Assembly: GCA_037951165.1 (NCBI GenBank)
Contig: JBBDHG010000054.1
Location: forward strand, 2,432,001 to 2,496,000
From: Lophius americanus
Lineage: Eukaryota > Chordata > Actinopteri > Lophiiformes > Lophiidae
Length of the DNA: 64,000 nt
Direction: 5' to 3'
How positions within the stretch are numbered: position 1 is the first letter of the stretch; every line of letters begins with the position of its first letter. Below are positions 31,700-43,309 of this stretch, one piece after another. The notes under the pieces were generated by a model that was not told where the DNA came from, did not search any database, and saw nothing but the letters and a program-made list of their open reading frames with translations. A program made the translations under genes and the position numbers.

Positions 31700-31995
31700 A
31701 CAGCATCAGAGCAGTCTGAGGAGGAGGGGGAGGGGAGGACAGGGATTGGGAGGAAAATGTGTCGATGTGGTAAGAAGTGCAGGGAACGAAGGAGTGCATG
31801 ATGAAAATGAGGAATAAACAACTAGACAAGAGGAGGGCACGGAAACGCATGCATGAAGAGGGAAGCATAGAAGGAAGGGAGGATGGGAGGAGAAGCAGAT
31901 CGGGAGTTGAGAATTGGTGCGAGTGAGAGGAGGAGAGGAATGTCAGAGAGAGGAGGAAAGGAGACCTGCGGGTGTGCAAAAAGTGTGAAAAGCAA
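31700..31995. repeat. Purine-rich low-complexity tract
   Basis: The plus strand is largely G/A (GAGGAGGAGGGGGAGGGGAG, GGAGGAAAGGAGA). The minus-strand open frame through it (31,698-32,057) is Ser/Leu/Pro-rich because of this composition. Confidence 0.6.
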
Positions 31996-32501
31996 TTAGC
32001 AGAGGGTTGAGAGCGATAGACAAGAATATGATGTTGCAGAGAGAGGGGATTTATCAATCTGATAAAGAAACAGTAAGGACAAATCTACTGAGAGTGCACT
32101 TCACTGAATATATGATGTTAGCAGGACAACTATTGATTGATTCACAGCACCAAGGTGTGCGTACATATATCCAGAGGCTGGGAGGAAAATCGGCATGTCT
32201 GGGCCATACTCAAAAATAAAAACCCTATAATTGCTCCTTCTCCGCGGAGGAGGTTTTTCACCGGAGGTTAGAAGGAATCGAATGCATCAAATGTTCAGCC
32301 TGATGTTAGTGGGAAGTAAAGAGACATTTATCTGTTTAAGCTTTCATCGTTCGAGCAGAGGCTGCTTGTGTTTATATATAAAGATATGATTTACTTCCCA
32401 TTTGGGTTTTAACTAATTTATCGAATTACGGAGCAAATTAGAGAACTGAGTACCGACTCTTGACTAAACAGTTTATTGATGAAATGATGGATCAGCTGTC
32501 A

Positions 32502-32612
32502 GACCGACCGACCGACCGACCGACTGACTGACTGACTGACTGACTGACTGGCTGGTTGACTGACTGGCTGGCTGACTGGCCGACTGACTGACTGACTGAC
32601 TGACTGGCTGAG
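32502..32612. repeat. GACC/GACT tetranucleotide repeat
   Basis: Five CGAC-type units pass into many GACT/GGCT units (ACCGACCGACCGACTGACTG). Confidence 0.92.
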
Positions 32613-32787
32613 GAACTTGTCAGATGGTGTAAGACATGTAAGATGATGATGAAATAGAAAAATACAGACCTAAACTGTATCGGTCAGATGAGTCTTTGTT
32701 TGCAGCAGAATGACCTAATTAGTTTCAGCGGAGACAGAGTCTCTCTGCTGCCTGCTGAACGAGCGTTAGTGCATCTAACCGTTGTTG

Positions 32788-33740
32788 TAAATCCATCCAT
32801 TTCCAATAAGCACTTATCTTCTGTGGGTCCCAGAGTAGCAGGATCCCATCCACACAGCACTCAGGTCTGGATTACGGCTGTTCTATTTAGGGGTCAACAC
32901 AGAGGAACGTCTGTTTCCATCCCCCCCTGTCCTCTGCATCCTCCTCTGTCACAATAACCAACTTCATGTCCTCTTTCACTACATCCACACATAGAAACCC
33001 CCTTGGTTTTCTCCTTATTCTCCTGCCTGGCAGCTCCATCTCCAGCATCCTTCTACCAATATATTCTCTAATCCCCCTGTTATCCAAACCTTACTTTGTC
33101 TCCAGGACGTCTAACCTGGACTGTTCGTCTGATGTGGTCGTTTCTAATTGTGTCCATCTTCCGCATTCCAAAAGAACATCTGAACATCTTCAGCTTTACC
33201 AACTCCAGCTCTGCCTCCTGTCCTTTGGTCAGTGCCACCGTCTCCACACCATCCAGCAGAGCTGCTCTCACTACCATCTTGTAAACCTTTCCCTTCACTC
33301 TTGCAGTTAATGTACTGTCACAGATAACTCCTGACACACCTTTCTATCCACTCCATCCTGCCAGCACTCACTTCTTCACCTCTTTTCCACACTCTCCGTT
33401 GCTCTGAACAGTTGACCCCAGTACTTAAAGCCCTGCATCTTCTTCCCTTCTTCCCTTTGTATCCTCACTGTTCCAGCTGCCTCCCTTTCATTCACACACA
33501 TGCATTCTGTCTTCTGCTGCGACTGACCTTCATTCCTCTCCTCTCCAGCGCATACCTCCACCTCTCCAGGTTTTCCTCCACCTGCTCTCACTACAGATCA
33601 CAATGTCGTCCATCAACATCATAATCCATGGAGACTGTTTGAACTCATCTGTCAGCCCATATCACCATAGCAAACAAGAAAGGGCTCAGGGCAGATCCTT
33701 GATGCAGTCCCAGCGCCACCCATCTGTCACTCCTACCCTT
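32788..33740 (-). mobile_element. RTE-type LINE, 3' part with broken reverse transcriptase
   Basis: Minus-strand translation recovers a non-LTR reverse transcriptase C-terminus in pieces: MMLMDDIVICSESR (catalytic box, usually FADD), KTECMCVNEREAAGTVRIQR, GVICDSTLTARVKGKVYKMV, GVETVALTKGQEAELELVKL, YIGRRMLEMELPGRRIRRKP and DVVKEDMKLVIVTEEDAEDR. The order matches a LINE family abundant in fish that I place, from memory, in the RTE clade. Frameshifts near 33,600, 33,370 and 33,080 and a 5' truncation make it dead. The GGAAATGGATGGAT end at the left is typical of its 3' tail. Confidence 0.85.
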
Positions 33741-34176
33741 ACCTCAACACTGTTATGTTTTTTTCTTTGCTTTATTCTGTGTTGTCCTATTTTCACTTGT
33801 CTTAAATTGTACTGCTATCTCTTATTACATTTTTGTCAGTTTCACTCTTTTGTGTATCTGCTGCGTCTGTCCCACTGTCATTACATTTCTTACAACTGTG
33901 TTTTGATTTCATCCTATGTTTGTACTGTGGTTTTGTTCAAGAGTATAGGCACATCCAAATCCCTTTGAATAATATTCCCACATTTCAAATTTGTATCATT
34001 TTTTCCTGTGGAGCCCCATGACCTGACGGTTATTCTGTTTTTGTCTCAATGTGTTGCAGGAATTGTTGCCCGTGTAAGTTCACAGTGCCTGAAATTGATG
34101 TACATGTATTGCAGCCCTGAAGGGACTTCCTGCTGTCATCTCACATCGAACAAAAAAGGAGACCTATTCAAAATGA

Positions 34177-34196
34177 GTGTGTGTGTGTGTGTGTGT
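34177..34196. repeat. (GT)n microsatellite
   Basis: Ten GT units. Confidence 0.88.
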
Positions 34197-34671
34197 ATCT
34201 ACATATGTTTTGGAGGTAAGATCCAGTTAAACACTGGAGTGAAGGAGCGAGTGAAATGTGGCAGGGTTGTGTCGATGATTATGTGATGTGTTGTTTTTCT
34301 CTCTATTCGTCTGTCATGGGATTTATTGGCAAAGGTACTTCTGAGTCACAGATAGCCGCTGCAGGGGACCCTTGAATTTATACGACAGATTTTCAATCAG
34401 GAAACCTATAGACGCTGCTCGGCAACAGAGTCCATGGAGTACCGGAGAAGTCCTGTTGTCTACCTTGAAGACCCCTCCATTCATCTCTGCGCTGTGTTTG
34501 TGTTTGAGTCAGTGTTTGAATTCCCTTTGAAGAAAACAATCCGTCTCTACAACATGATTGTTGGTGTAGAGATAAAGAGTTTCCAAGGACGGGAGCAGAC
34601 CAGGAAGATTGGACTTGTCAAGGTCCTCAATTTAAATGTGACTCATTAATAATCTCAAACAGTCCATTTTG

Positions 34672-35090
34672 CCTCAGTGTGTCAAATCTACGGGTTATTT
34701 AGTGGTACATCTTTAAATAAATGGTATATAATATTCAAAAACATATTTGTTTTGTGTACTTTCTACTGAAAGTAAAAAGATCTTTTTTATCTCCATGTGG
34801 TGGGCCCAACAGGAGGCCGCCATGTTTGTACAGACGTCTGGAATAAGATTTTGCGTTTAAAGTTGTGACTGTGTTTTGACAAATGGGTTATCATCCTTAT
34901 TATTTAGAATAAGAAAAAGAGATGATGAGCAAAGCCTCTCCCTCAAAGCAAACATGAAGACTCAGGAAAAGTTTAGATGTAGAATCCTCGGGTAGCCCAG
35001 CCTAGGAAAATTTCAAATAGCGAAGGAGAGTAAGAGAGCTTACAGCGCCTCCCCCCGATCAAATTTTACACACTGGACCTTTAATTATAG
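34672..35090. mobile_element. R2 element, second copy
   Basis: Left end TCAGTGTGTCAAATCTACGG, right end ATTTTACACACTGGACCTTT. The body is highly similar to 27,820-28,165 (CCGCCATGTTTGTACAGACG, ATTTTGCGTTTAAAGTTG, GACAAATGGGTTATCATC). It is bordered on both sides by R1 blocks (AATTTAAATGTGACTCATTA at 34,629 and AAATTAAATGTGACCCATTA at 35,178), so it may have inserted into an R1 copy. Confidence 0.6.
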
Positions 35091-35420
35091 GTCTGTTGGA
35101 GCCGACAGCAAGGCTACATCCCCGAGAAACCCCCAATCCATTGCATTGTACAAGCAATTCCCCTGATTGAACTCCTCAAATTAAATGTGACCCATTAATA
35201 ATCCCAAAAAGTCAAACTATTTCTATGAAGTCACCAATATTCTCAAAGATAAAATCCAATGGTGACTCAATAATGAGGGTTAATACAGTCAACAAATGTC
35301 TGTCAATTCCTAAAAGGTAAATTTAGGCACAATTGGACTCGGTGTTTTCCACAAAGGCCCCCCCCCCCAATGAGTAAAATCTAAACTATTACAGTGAAAT
35401 AATATATATCCAGCACCTAC
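35090..35420 (+). repeat. R1 dispersed repeat
   Basis: CCCCCAATCCATTGCATTGT, ACAAGCAATTCCCCTGATTG, AACTCCTCAAATTAAATGTG, then AAAGGCCCCCCCCCCCAATG and GAGTAAAATCTAAACTATTA. Confidence 0.68.
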
Positions 35421-35981
35421 TTAAAAATGCAATAAGTCCTCTCCAGAGAAAGTGTTCACTTTGTCTGTTGGGCAAACTGAACAAACACGGCAGCCTCCAT
35501 GAGAGAGTGGAACCTCTCCTTCTGGAGATATAAAGGATCTTTTCCTAACTAAATAAAAATCCATAAAAAATGGGTAACATACATTTTTATTTTCAGCTGG
35601 TTATACACTAAATAAAACATGGTTTTGAATATTTCATTCCATTTTAAAGATATAACCCTGATTTTACACCTTTAAGTAAGGTTTTCAAGTGTCTGTACTT
35701 TACTTGACTATTTATCTTTCTGACAGACTTTCCTTTTACTCCTTACTTTCCATTCAAATACCTACATTTTCTCCTAATATTTTGAAAACAGCCTCTTTGT
35801 TCCACATATTGTGCATGCTATGAGTGCAGACCAGCAGTATTTGAGGCTCGTTGGTTGGTTGCTTCTTTTGTTCAATAGTTGATCATCTCCAATGTGACCA
35901 TGAGCTCTAGCTCCATCACACCCCCTGTGGTTTCTATGGCAACCTGCACTTCTGTTAGAGGGCCACCTTCCCTTCCAAGAC

Positions 35982-36025
35982 AAACACACAAACACACACA
36001 CACACACACACATACACACACACAC
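35982..36025. repeat. (AC)n microsatellite
   Basis: CA repeats with one ATAC interruption. Confidence 0.9.
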
Positions 36026-36227
36026 GTTTTGCTCTGCACTCTGTGAGTTTTTTAAATTCAATTATGTTTTCATATGCAATTTAATTGATATACTGTATGT
36101 GTGTAAACGTCCAATCCTTTAGCCTGCTTCAGCAGTTCTAAACTAAAAATGAAGACAAATTAAGACAATAATGATAATTTGATGGAACTTTGAGTGAATC
36201 ACACAATCAAAACATAACATTGAGTTT

Positions 36228-36290
36228 GCTCTATCCATGCATCCATACACCTTCTTCTGCTCATCCGGGGTCGGGTGGCAGTGACTGCAT
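36228..36290. repeat. LINE 3'-end-like fragment
   Basis: ATCCATGCATCCATACACCT, TCTTCTGCTCATCCGGGGTC, GGGTGGCAG is a diverged form of a sequence often seen at the ends of fish LINE-type repeats (CTTCCGCTTATCCGGGGTCG). Confidence 0.4.
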
Positions 36291-37013
36291 GCTAAGAAGG
36301 TTATAATGCTGCAAATATCCAATAAAAACATGGTGGTTGCACATGGGTCTGGTGTTTTTCGGGTAGACTGCTGCATGTACTGATTAGCACCCAGTGGCGG
36401 TTTTAGCTTATGTAGCGCCCTGGTCGAAACCCCCTCCTCCTCCGTATACCTAACCCCACCCACCGTATATAGCATGTTTTCTAAATACCCGGTGCGTCCT
36501 GAAAGGACCAGTCGGTCTTCGGTCTGCTATCCACACTAGTACAGAGGATACGATAAGAGGGAATTATCCATTCTGATGTCCAGAAGACAATCAGGTGGAC
36601 GGTCGTGAGGTCTCCAGTGGAGAGACATTATCATTGAGGAGCTATATATCAATCAGAAAGCGTAAGCGTAAATATACCTAGATAGACTTGATGTCCTCTC
36701 AGCTACCTGCTGAGAATGATTACTTGAGTACAGTTCCTCTCTGCAGGCAGAAGGCTGCCTGCTCACATTCTAGAGGAGGAGCGTTCACTACGACAAGATT
36801 AATTGACCCACACGTTGATATTATTATTGTATTGAATCTTAGATTTCTATTTAATCCTTTATTCTTCATTTTTATTATTGCACCTTTAAATGTCCCTTTA
36901 TTTTGCTGCTGGGACCTGAGGGCCAATTTTGTTCTCTTCATGTAAAAGCATGTTTTTGAATGACTATAAACGAACCTCAATATTGACATGATGTATGAGC
37001 ATGAGTGATAGAA

Positions 37014-38092
37014 ACAGTCAGCCGGGGCTGCAGTAATCCATTATTATAGTAAGCAAGGATTCTATCCATTTTTCTGGCGATTAATCGAGTAGTCGAATAA
37101 GAAATATTGCCTGCTCTGCAATTTTTGTAATTTACTCATTACTCATTTACTCATGCTTGGTTCAGCAACAATAGTTATACACATCAGAAAATGAGACAGA
37201 TCACTGGAATTTAACAACTAATTTTTCCCCTTTGTAAAAAAAAAACATATTTATGGCTTGAATTGCAATAATATCCGTGTCTGTAGTGTGCACTAAAACA
37301 TTTTTAATAACAAATGAGATTTTTTGTTGTGGGATTTATCCGCAGAATCTGCAATCTTGTCCAGCACTTTTTAATTTGTTCACAGCGTCGGTCTATCACG
37401 GCTCCTGGCGTTTTTTCTTGGACGTGTTTCTAGAGTTCATTATTACTTACTTTCCTACTTATTTTTGGAGAGTTTGCATTGAAAACAAATTCTCTGTTGT
37501 GGTTTACATCTTAATTTGCAAAGGGCATCCTCATTCGGAAAGGGTTCAAAAAGGCTCCAAACACACATTCGCCAACCCCCAGAGTCACTATCACAGCCTG
37601 TCAGTCTTTGCCGGACTTTTTAACTTGCCCAAATTTTAGGCAGAGTGAGAACCTGTTCGTACTCAAAGATAGGTTATCCCCCTGGTTCACCGAGAGAGGT
37701 AGGTGACAAGTGAGAGGAGATGAAGTGACCTGTAATAATTATAATAAGAACTTAAATGTATAAAGCAGCTTGTAGAGAGTTGATCCAGTTTGAAACGAGT
37801 AGCTAGCAAAACACGGAAAGCAACATGATGCCGGTGGTGGCGGCCTACCGGCAGATAGTACGGGACGATCTGGGCCACTCCCTCGTTGAGTGCCGCGCCA
37901 CTGTGAGTATCCGTTTCCGTATTTATCAGACAGCCATTCATTATTTGAGGTGTGTGGGAGTGTGTACGTGGCGTAATGGTGAGGTGAGGGCGCAGAATAT
38001 TAGTTCAGATTCTAACAAAGGATTTGTCTGGTGGATTTTTATTAAAAGAGTTACTCGAATTATTAGACAAATCGTTTTAGCCTTACAGTCAG
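37014..38092. mobile_element. hAT-type DNA transposon (nonautonomous) with 8-bp target duplication
   Basis: The eight bases ACAGTCAG stand at 37,014-37,021 and again at 38,085-38,092. Between them, 1,063 bp begin with CCGGGGCTGCAGTAATCC plus GATTAATCGAGTAGTCGAAT and end with TTACTCGAATTATTAGACAA plus ATCGTTTTAGCCTT, the CAGGGCT-type ends and ATTAATCG/TACTCGAAT subterminal motifs of fish hAT elements. An 8-bp duplication is the hAT hallmark. No recognisable transposase core (RW, dimerisation domain) is present. It carries an exon-like segment at 37,825-37,902. Confidence 0.65.
37825..37902 (+). CDS. Exon-like GC-rich frame inside the hAT element
   Basis: ATGATGCCGGTGGTGGCGGC opens MMPVVAAYRQIVRDDLGHSL and six more residues, then a good donor-like ACT|GTGAGTATCC follows. 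GC content is far above the flanking AT-rich DNA, and the start context (AACATGA) is good. The frame also stays open beyond the donor to 38,121. It could be a remnant first exon of the transposase or a captured host exon; I do not recognise the protein. Confidence 0.25.
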
Positions 38093-39999
38093 TGATGTCA
38101 CAGTTCAGATTCTTTAATTGATGCGTAGGCCTGTAGGCTCACCCCCGGGCAAGATGCTTCCCCGGGTGGCTGCCCATGTCGCCCAGAGCTAAATCCGTCA
38201 TCCGTTGTTTGCACCCGACCCCTTCACCCATCCATACAGATGCTGACCTCACAGGACAGCGGTCCATAAAGCCTCAACGCGTCGAGCCTGGTCAAGAATT
38301 TGGACCGTTATATACATATTATTTGTCATTTCATGTCTTACCCGGGTGGGAAGAAGGTTCTGTTAGACGGATTCATCCAATAAAAGCCCCTTTTAAAGAA
38401 ATATGAAAAAATATCATCAAAACATTTCACACATCAAGTTTTTGCATAGAATGCAATTCTGCTGCAATTTTACTATAAAATGTATTCATACGTTATATTT
38501 GCACATATGAACATATGTATTTTCATCCTATTCTTTTATCTGATTCATATTTTCATGACACTTTCGTCGTTGTTTGTTTTGTCTGTCTTTTTGTTTTACT
38601 CTGTGATTTTCTTTTTACATTTTTATCAATGTTCATTTTTAACAGCAGTTTCAGTGGAAGGCAAAAGGAAGAATTTTATTGCACAGAAAAAACGATTTTC
38701 TACCTGAGCAGATAACAATAAAACGCTTTGAATCTTTGATTTGAATCTAAAGTGGGGCAAAATGGATTTCAACAGACGTGTCTGTTCAATTGAACAGTCG
38801 CCAGTGTCATTCCCCTTATCCCCTCATAAATAAAGCCACAGAGCTCGGTGAACTCTGACCCTTGTTGAACCTCACGTGAAAGAGGCTCGATTTTGTCTGT
38901 GGAAATGGGATTAAAATATAAGTCGATTAAAAAGATTAGAGTATTAAGAGATATTTTATTACGCATTCTGCCAAACCAAAGGTGGTCTGCTGAAAATACT
39001 GGTGGAGATCCTCCGCCTCACAATCAAGGAAGAATGAATCAAAGATATGAGCATCAAAAATAGCAGCAGGGCGGGAGAAGAGGATTAGAAAACGATACAG
39101 AATATGATTATAACTGCACAGGTTATAATCGCTGCGTGGGTCATTAATGAAGCATGTAGGAATCAAGTGCTTAGTGGAGAGGATTAGTCCAGTTAGAGAA
39201 TATATTCAAGTTAATGTCTGTTTTAAATATCCAGTGTGGAGGGTTTAACCGCAAACTTGAGGAAAAATCCAAGGCAAACTGTTCCATTTAAAAATACAAA
39301 CGTGGCTAAATAGGCACTGAGAAACCAGCAGCTGACGCATTCCAGCTCCACGAGGCTTCGTCAGGGTCAGGGTCTTCATCAGAGAAAGAAACCAGGCAGA
39401 CAAACATCATCAAGTACCCACGTCCTACATCATATTAACACGGCGACCATAATCAATATCACAGAAAAGAAAATGTTAGCATGACATGTCAAGATGAACA
39501 AATATCAACAACAAATGAAGCAAGAAGAAGAAACAAAAGAAGAACTGTGAAACAAAACATTGGATTCCCAACAGAAAGAAAAACAGAGAAATGATGATAA
39601 CTGTATCGAGTCGTGCAATATTATTTTCTCATTATTACTTTTGGACAAAGGAGCCTTTCATCCATTTTGTGGGTATATTCTGTTCTACAATAATGTCCTC
39701 ACCAGGAATATAACAGCGCCGGTCATTTGTTCAGTCACTGAAATAATGCTGTCCTCTCTGGAGTGTATTAGTTTGGCAGCGGCAGCAGTGTCCCGTCTTC
39801 TCGCCGTAGACAAAATGTATTATTTCAGTGCATTAGGGTAATCGCTCTCTAATTTAACAAAAAAATAAAGATTCGGTTGGCTTTAATTGGCCGGACCTGA
39901 GCTAAATGAGTGGAGGATGAAGGACGTTAGTCTTCTTTCTTATGCAAACAATCCAGTTTGTCATGTTTGTGTAAAAGACATGAAAACTTTTTGAGGAAT
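38093..39999. other. Stretch without recognised genes
   Basis: AT-rich. 38,770-39,180 has a distinctive, non-repetitive texture (CATAAATAAAGCC, TTTATTACGCATT, CAATCAAGG) that could be a conserved noncoding element. Nothing else is recognised. Confidence 0.45.
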
Positions 40000-40004
40000 G
40001 TGAT

Positions 40005-40400
40005 CAGCAGTGGCTCTTCTGTGGGATGGGACCACATGAGGGAACCACCGCTTCCCATGTGAACCAGTGAACCTCTGGAACCCATGACCCCTTCACCGGT
40101 TCACCACTTGTCCTTACTTTAAGTTTGGTAAGTACCGACCGCTGCAGACTTGGGAGAGCAAACCAAACCTGTGGTTCTGGAGATGCTCTAGACTTCACAC
40201 TTTTGACCTTGTCAACTTTACTCCCACCGGTACATTTCTCCTCTTCCCAACGCATCAACATGTGACAAAATATTCATTTGCTGCCTAATTCATCCCACAA
40301 ACTAACAGGTGCCTGCGTAATGAGATAATAAATGTTATTCTGGATCCCCTGTTGGTTCTAATATTTTGGCTAATTGCTGCATACTTAAGTCATGCTGTGT
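40005..40400 (-). mobile_element. Tc1-type transposon, 5' part (minus)
   Basis: The plus-strand text CCCTTCACCGGTTCACCACT, TGTCCTTACTTTAAG, GACCGCTGCAGACTTGGGAG and CTGGAGATGCTC, then AACAGGTGCCTGCGTAATG with GAGATAATAAATGTTATTC and CTAATATTTTGGCT, is the reverse complement of the N-terminal half and left end of the same Tc1-type family as at 1,686-2,660. Confidence 0.65.
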
Positions 40401-40599
40401 TGAATCATTTTTGATTGGGGGTATAACGGCCAATAATCTCTTGTTTAATACATTTGATGAGATCATTTTTATTTATAGCAAGAACAGCATTTCTATCCTC
40501 TGAGTAAATTAGTAAATAAGTCCTCACACACTATAAATCGCTATAGAAAAAACATCCTTTTTTATCTAATATGACTTTCTCAATAGTCGCGGTTAATGC

Positions 40600-40693
40600 C
40601 TCTTCTTTAGTGCCTGTTTGACCTGTGGTGTTCCCCAGGGCTATGTCTTTGGCCCCCTGGTCTTCAGCATATGCATGCTGCTACCTACACTGT
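40600..40693 (+). pseudogene. L2-type LINE reverse transcriptase motif remnant
   Basis: The frame at 40,618 reads LTCGVPQGYVFGPLVFSICM, matching the reverse transcriptase block LxCGVPQGSxLGPLLFxxYM of L2-like LINEs. It stops at once afterwards, where R1 sequence begins. Confidence 0.7.
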
Positions 40694-40699
40694 CCTACA

Positions 40700-41110
40700 G
40701 TGGGACAGTAGGCCTACACTGTCCTCCCCGACAGCAAGTATGTACCCACCAAAAGTCCCCAATCCCCTGCATTGTACAAGCAATCCCCCTGACTGAACTC
40801 ATCAAATAAAATGTGAAGTTATGTTCAAGAACAGTATTTTCTGTAAAAAAAAAAAGAAAGAAAATTAAAAAAGAAAGTGAATAAAATATTGACTATTGGC
40901 GTAAAATTTGAAACAATTTAGACTAAATCAGACCAACGGTTGCAAAACTATGGCCTGGAAATGTTTGTAGATAAAACTCACATTAGTGTTGTAAATATAC
41001 AACCAACCTTTTCCAAAATCAATCCAGTTCTTAATCGCACTAAAGTCCATGGGGTTATAAAATTTGAAAATGATCCATGACATATTTTAGTAGTATAATC
41101 CATGATGACT
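40700..41110 (+). repeat. R1 dispersed repeat
   Basis: GGCCTACACTGTCCTCCCCG, CCCCAATCCCCTGCATTGTA, CAAGCAATCCCCCTGACTG, ACATTAGTGTTGTAAATATA, CAACCAACCTTTTCCAAAAT, CAATCCAGTTCTTAATCGCA, CTAAAGTCCATGGGG. Confidence 0.72.
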
Positions 41111-41789
41111 GTATACATTAAGTCCAGTAAATAGGCAGAATTGCATGATGGGAAGGGCAGAGCAAAGAGTGAAACATGACGCACTGACGACTGACGCAAC
41201 ATATCCCTGTAGAATGATCTGACAAAAGAACCTAAAATTAAAACTCCAAGTGGCTCCATCAATTTTGCGTCAGATGCTTTTTGTAGCCTAGCAACCCCTG
41301 AATTGGAACCATGATGAGAACTGTGGGTCCGAGGCGGAGGAGAGAGAGTTTTCATTTCCACGAGTTTCATGCGGGAATGTATTGAATGGTGTGCTGTAAC
41401 TCTGTCTTCAACATTCATGCCATTAAATCTCTCTGAATTAAACAAACGGAGGGACGGAGAGAGGGGAGCAGCGTCAGCACACCGACACTCAGGCATGCAT
41501 GTATGCACGGAGGCGTTCAAGTGTAGCCCACTCAGCGCGGAGAGAAGGATGAGGAGAAGCAAACGAGGTTGAGATGGGATTAAAAAGAAGCGAGCAAAAG
41601 GTTCTTTTGATACTGACAGTCCTTTCGGGGCCGGAGAACATCGATAACAGCATCTAGAGGAAGGCACTCAATCCTCAGGTCTGGATAAGGTCTGGGAGAC
41701 AAACGATTACAAATGAGGAAATGTAATGCCACATCAGAGGGACTGACAGATCTACACATTCCTCCTGATCCCATATACAAGCCTAGACC

Positions 41790-42230
41790 AGTTCCTCCTT
41801 ATATGTAAACTAGGCAGCAAGGGTTTATCCCAGAAAAGTCCCCAATCCGCTGCATTGTACAAGAAATCCCCCTGATTGAACTCCTCAACCTAAATGTTGT
41901 AGTTATGTTGGACGAACAATGTTTTCGGTAAAAAAAAAATTTCTAAATCAGTCCCCCTAGTAGTAAAACATGAACTATTACAGTAAAATATGATAAATAC
42001 AAGATAGATCTCATCAAGTTCATTCACATGCGACATATTTGGGCTAAATCGCACCAACGGTTGATTATGGAGATAAAGCGCCCCCTAGTGTTATTAATAC
42101 ACAACCGACCATTACCAAAATCAATCCAGTTCTTCCTCACACTAAGGCCTAAGTGCATGTATCAAATTTTGTTAGAAATAAATAAAATAAATAGACTCCC
42201 CGTAGTGATTAAATAATATCCAAAATATCC
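41790..42230 (+). repeat. R1 dispersed repeat
   Basis: CCCCAATCCGCTGCATTGTA, CAAGAAATCCCCCTGATTG, AGTCCCCCTAGTAGTAAAAC, GCACCAACGGTTGATTATGG, AGCGCCCCCTAGTGTTATTA, ATCCAGTTCTTCCTCACACT. One of the best preserved copies. Confidence 0.75.
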
Positions 42231-42352
42231 ACGACTTTTCACGACTTTTAATAATTAACTTTTATAATTATGTAGGCTACGAAATTTAAGAAAGGGGCCA
42301 GATTTTTGAAAAACTGCTCTCTGTCAGAGATCTGTGCCCCCATAAATATATA

Positions 42353-42405
42353 CATGTTATATATTTACATATATACATATATATACATATCTATGTATTT
42401 ATCAG
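42353..42405. repeat. TATATACATA low-complexity
   Basis: AT-rich run of TATA/TACATA units. Confidence 0.8.
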
Positions 42406-43001
42406 TAAATCACCTCTACATTCTTTCTTAGGTACGTATATGTTTCCTTTTTATTGTCGTATATAAGCACATACAAAATTGTGACTTTGTTGATTAGACT
42501 TTTTAATCAATGTGTTCAAAAGATGTGCTTAGAAAAGATTACATGAAAAGAAACCAGGACATTTTATGAAAATACTAGAATCGATGAAATGGATTAAAAC
42601 ATTCTGTACTTTTAGTGACAACAAGTAAGTTGAAAACAAAGGAGTTAAGAATGAAGGATAAAGCTGTGTAAGGAGTTTTGTATGGAACTGAAATGCTTTG
42701 TGACACTTACGCAAGTGTGCGCCATGGTTACTAATGGGTGATTCTGGCAGTGGTGGACTTTGCAAACTCTGTTGGCCAGCTTTTCTGTATAATACATGAA
42801 ATATGTAAAATATCAACGGGTTACTCATGAATTTCCGGCAGAAATGAAAGAAACAAATTTGTGTGAACAGTCGGGGTTTGCACCCAGAGAGAACAGCATT
42901 ATTAAATCCATCAAATGATGTTTGGAGCCTTATTTTAGAACACAAACTCATTCATCTCTCCTGACAAGCGTCAGTAAAAGAAGTACGGAGATAAAACTCA
43001 C

Positions 43002-43110
43002 CGTGAGTTTCCATCTCGACAAACAGATGCAGACCGGTCCTGTCACAGCATCCAAACACTGATGAGCTGACGAACAGGCAGCGCCGCTTCTCCTCAAAGT
43101 CAATCATGTC
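43002..43110 (-). CDS. Isolated protein-coding exon, family not recognised
   Basis: 109 bp between a good acceptor (TTTGCCTGCAG) and donor (CTCACG|GTGAGT), phase 0 in and phase 1 out. It encodes DMIDFEEKRRCLFVSSSVFG followed by CCDRTGLHLFVEMETH. The other two frames on this strand have stops within the first few codons, and about two thirds of third codon positions are G or C in an AT-rich region, so it is very probably real coding sequence. It is on the neuroligin strand, about 26 kb upstream of the neuroligin ATG, and so more likely belongs to another gene. Partner exons could not be found by eye in 20-64 kb. Function unknown. Confidence 0.6.
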
Positions 43111-43309
43111 CTGCAGGCAAACAGAAGAATAAACAAAACAGTGACACGGCCCACTTCCTGTCCTCTCTCCAGCACATAATGCTGCAAACTGAAGGAGCAT
43201 TTAAGGAGTGACACAAAATCAAGAGCTTCTCTCTGTTTTAACTTCCATCAGGCCATGCTAACATGCTCTTAGATGATGTCACATATACTTTATATGAATG
43301 TATATTTTT

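Noticed and set aside
31698..32057. 119-codon minus-strand frame
   Set aside because: Produced by a purine-rich tract; composition artefact.
40978..41667. 229-codon minus-strand open frame
   Set aside because: Its C-terminal third is antisense R1 repeat, it has no recognised domain and no splice context; probably chance.
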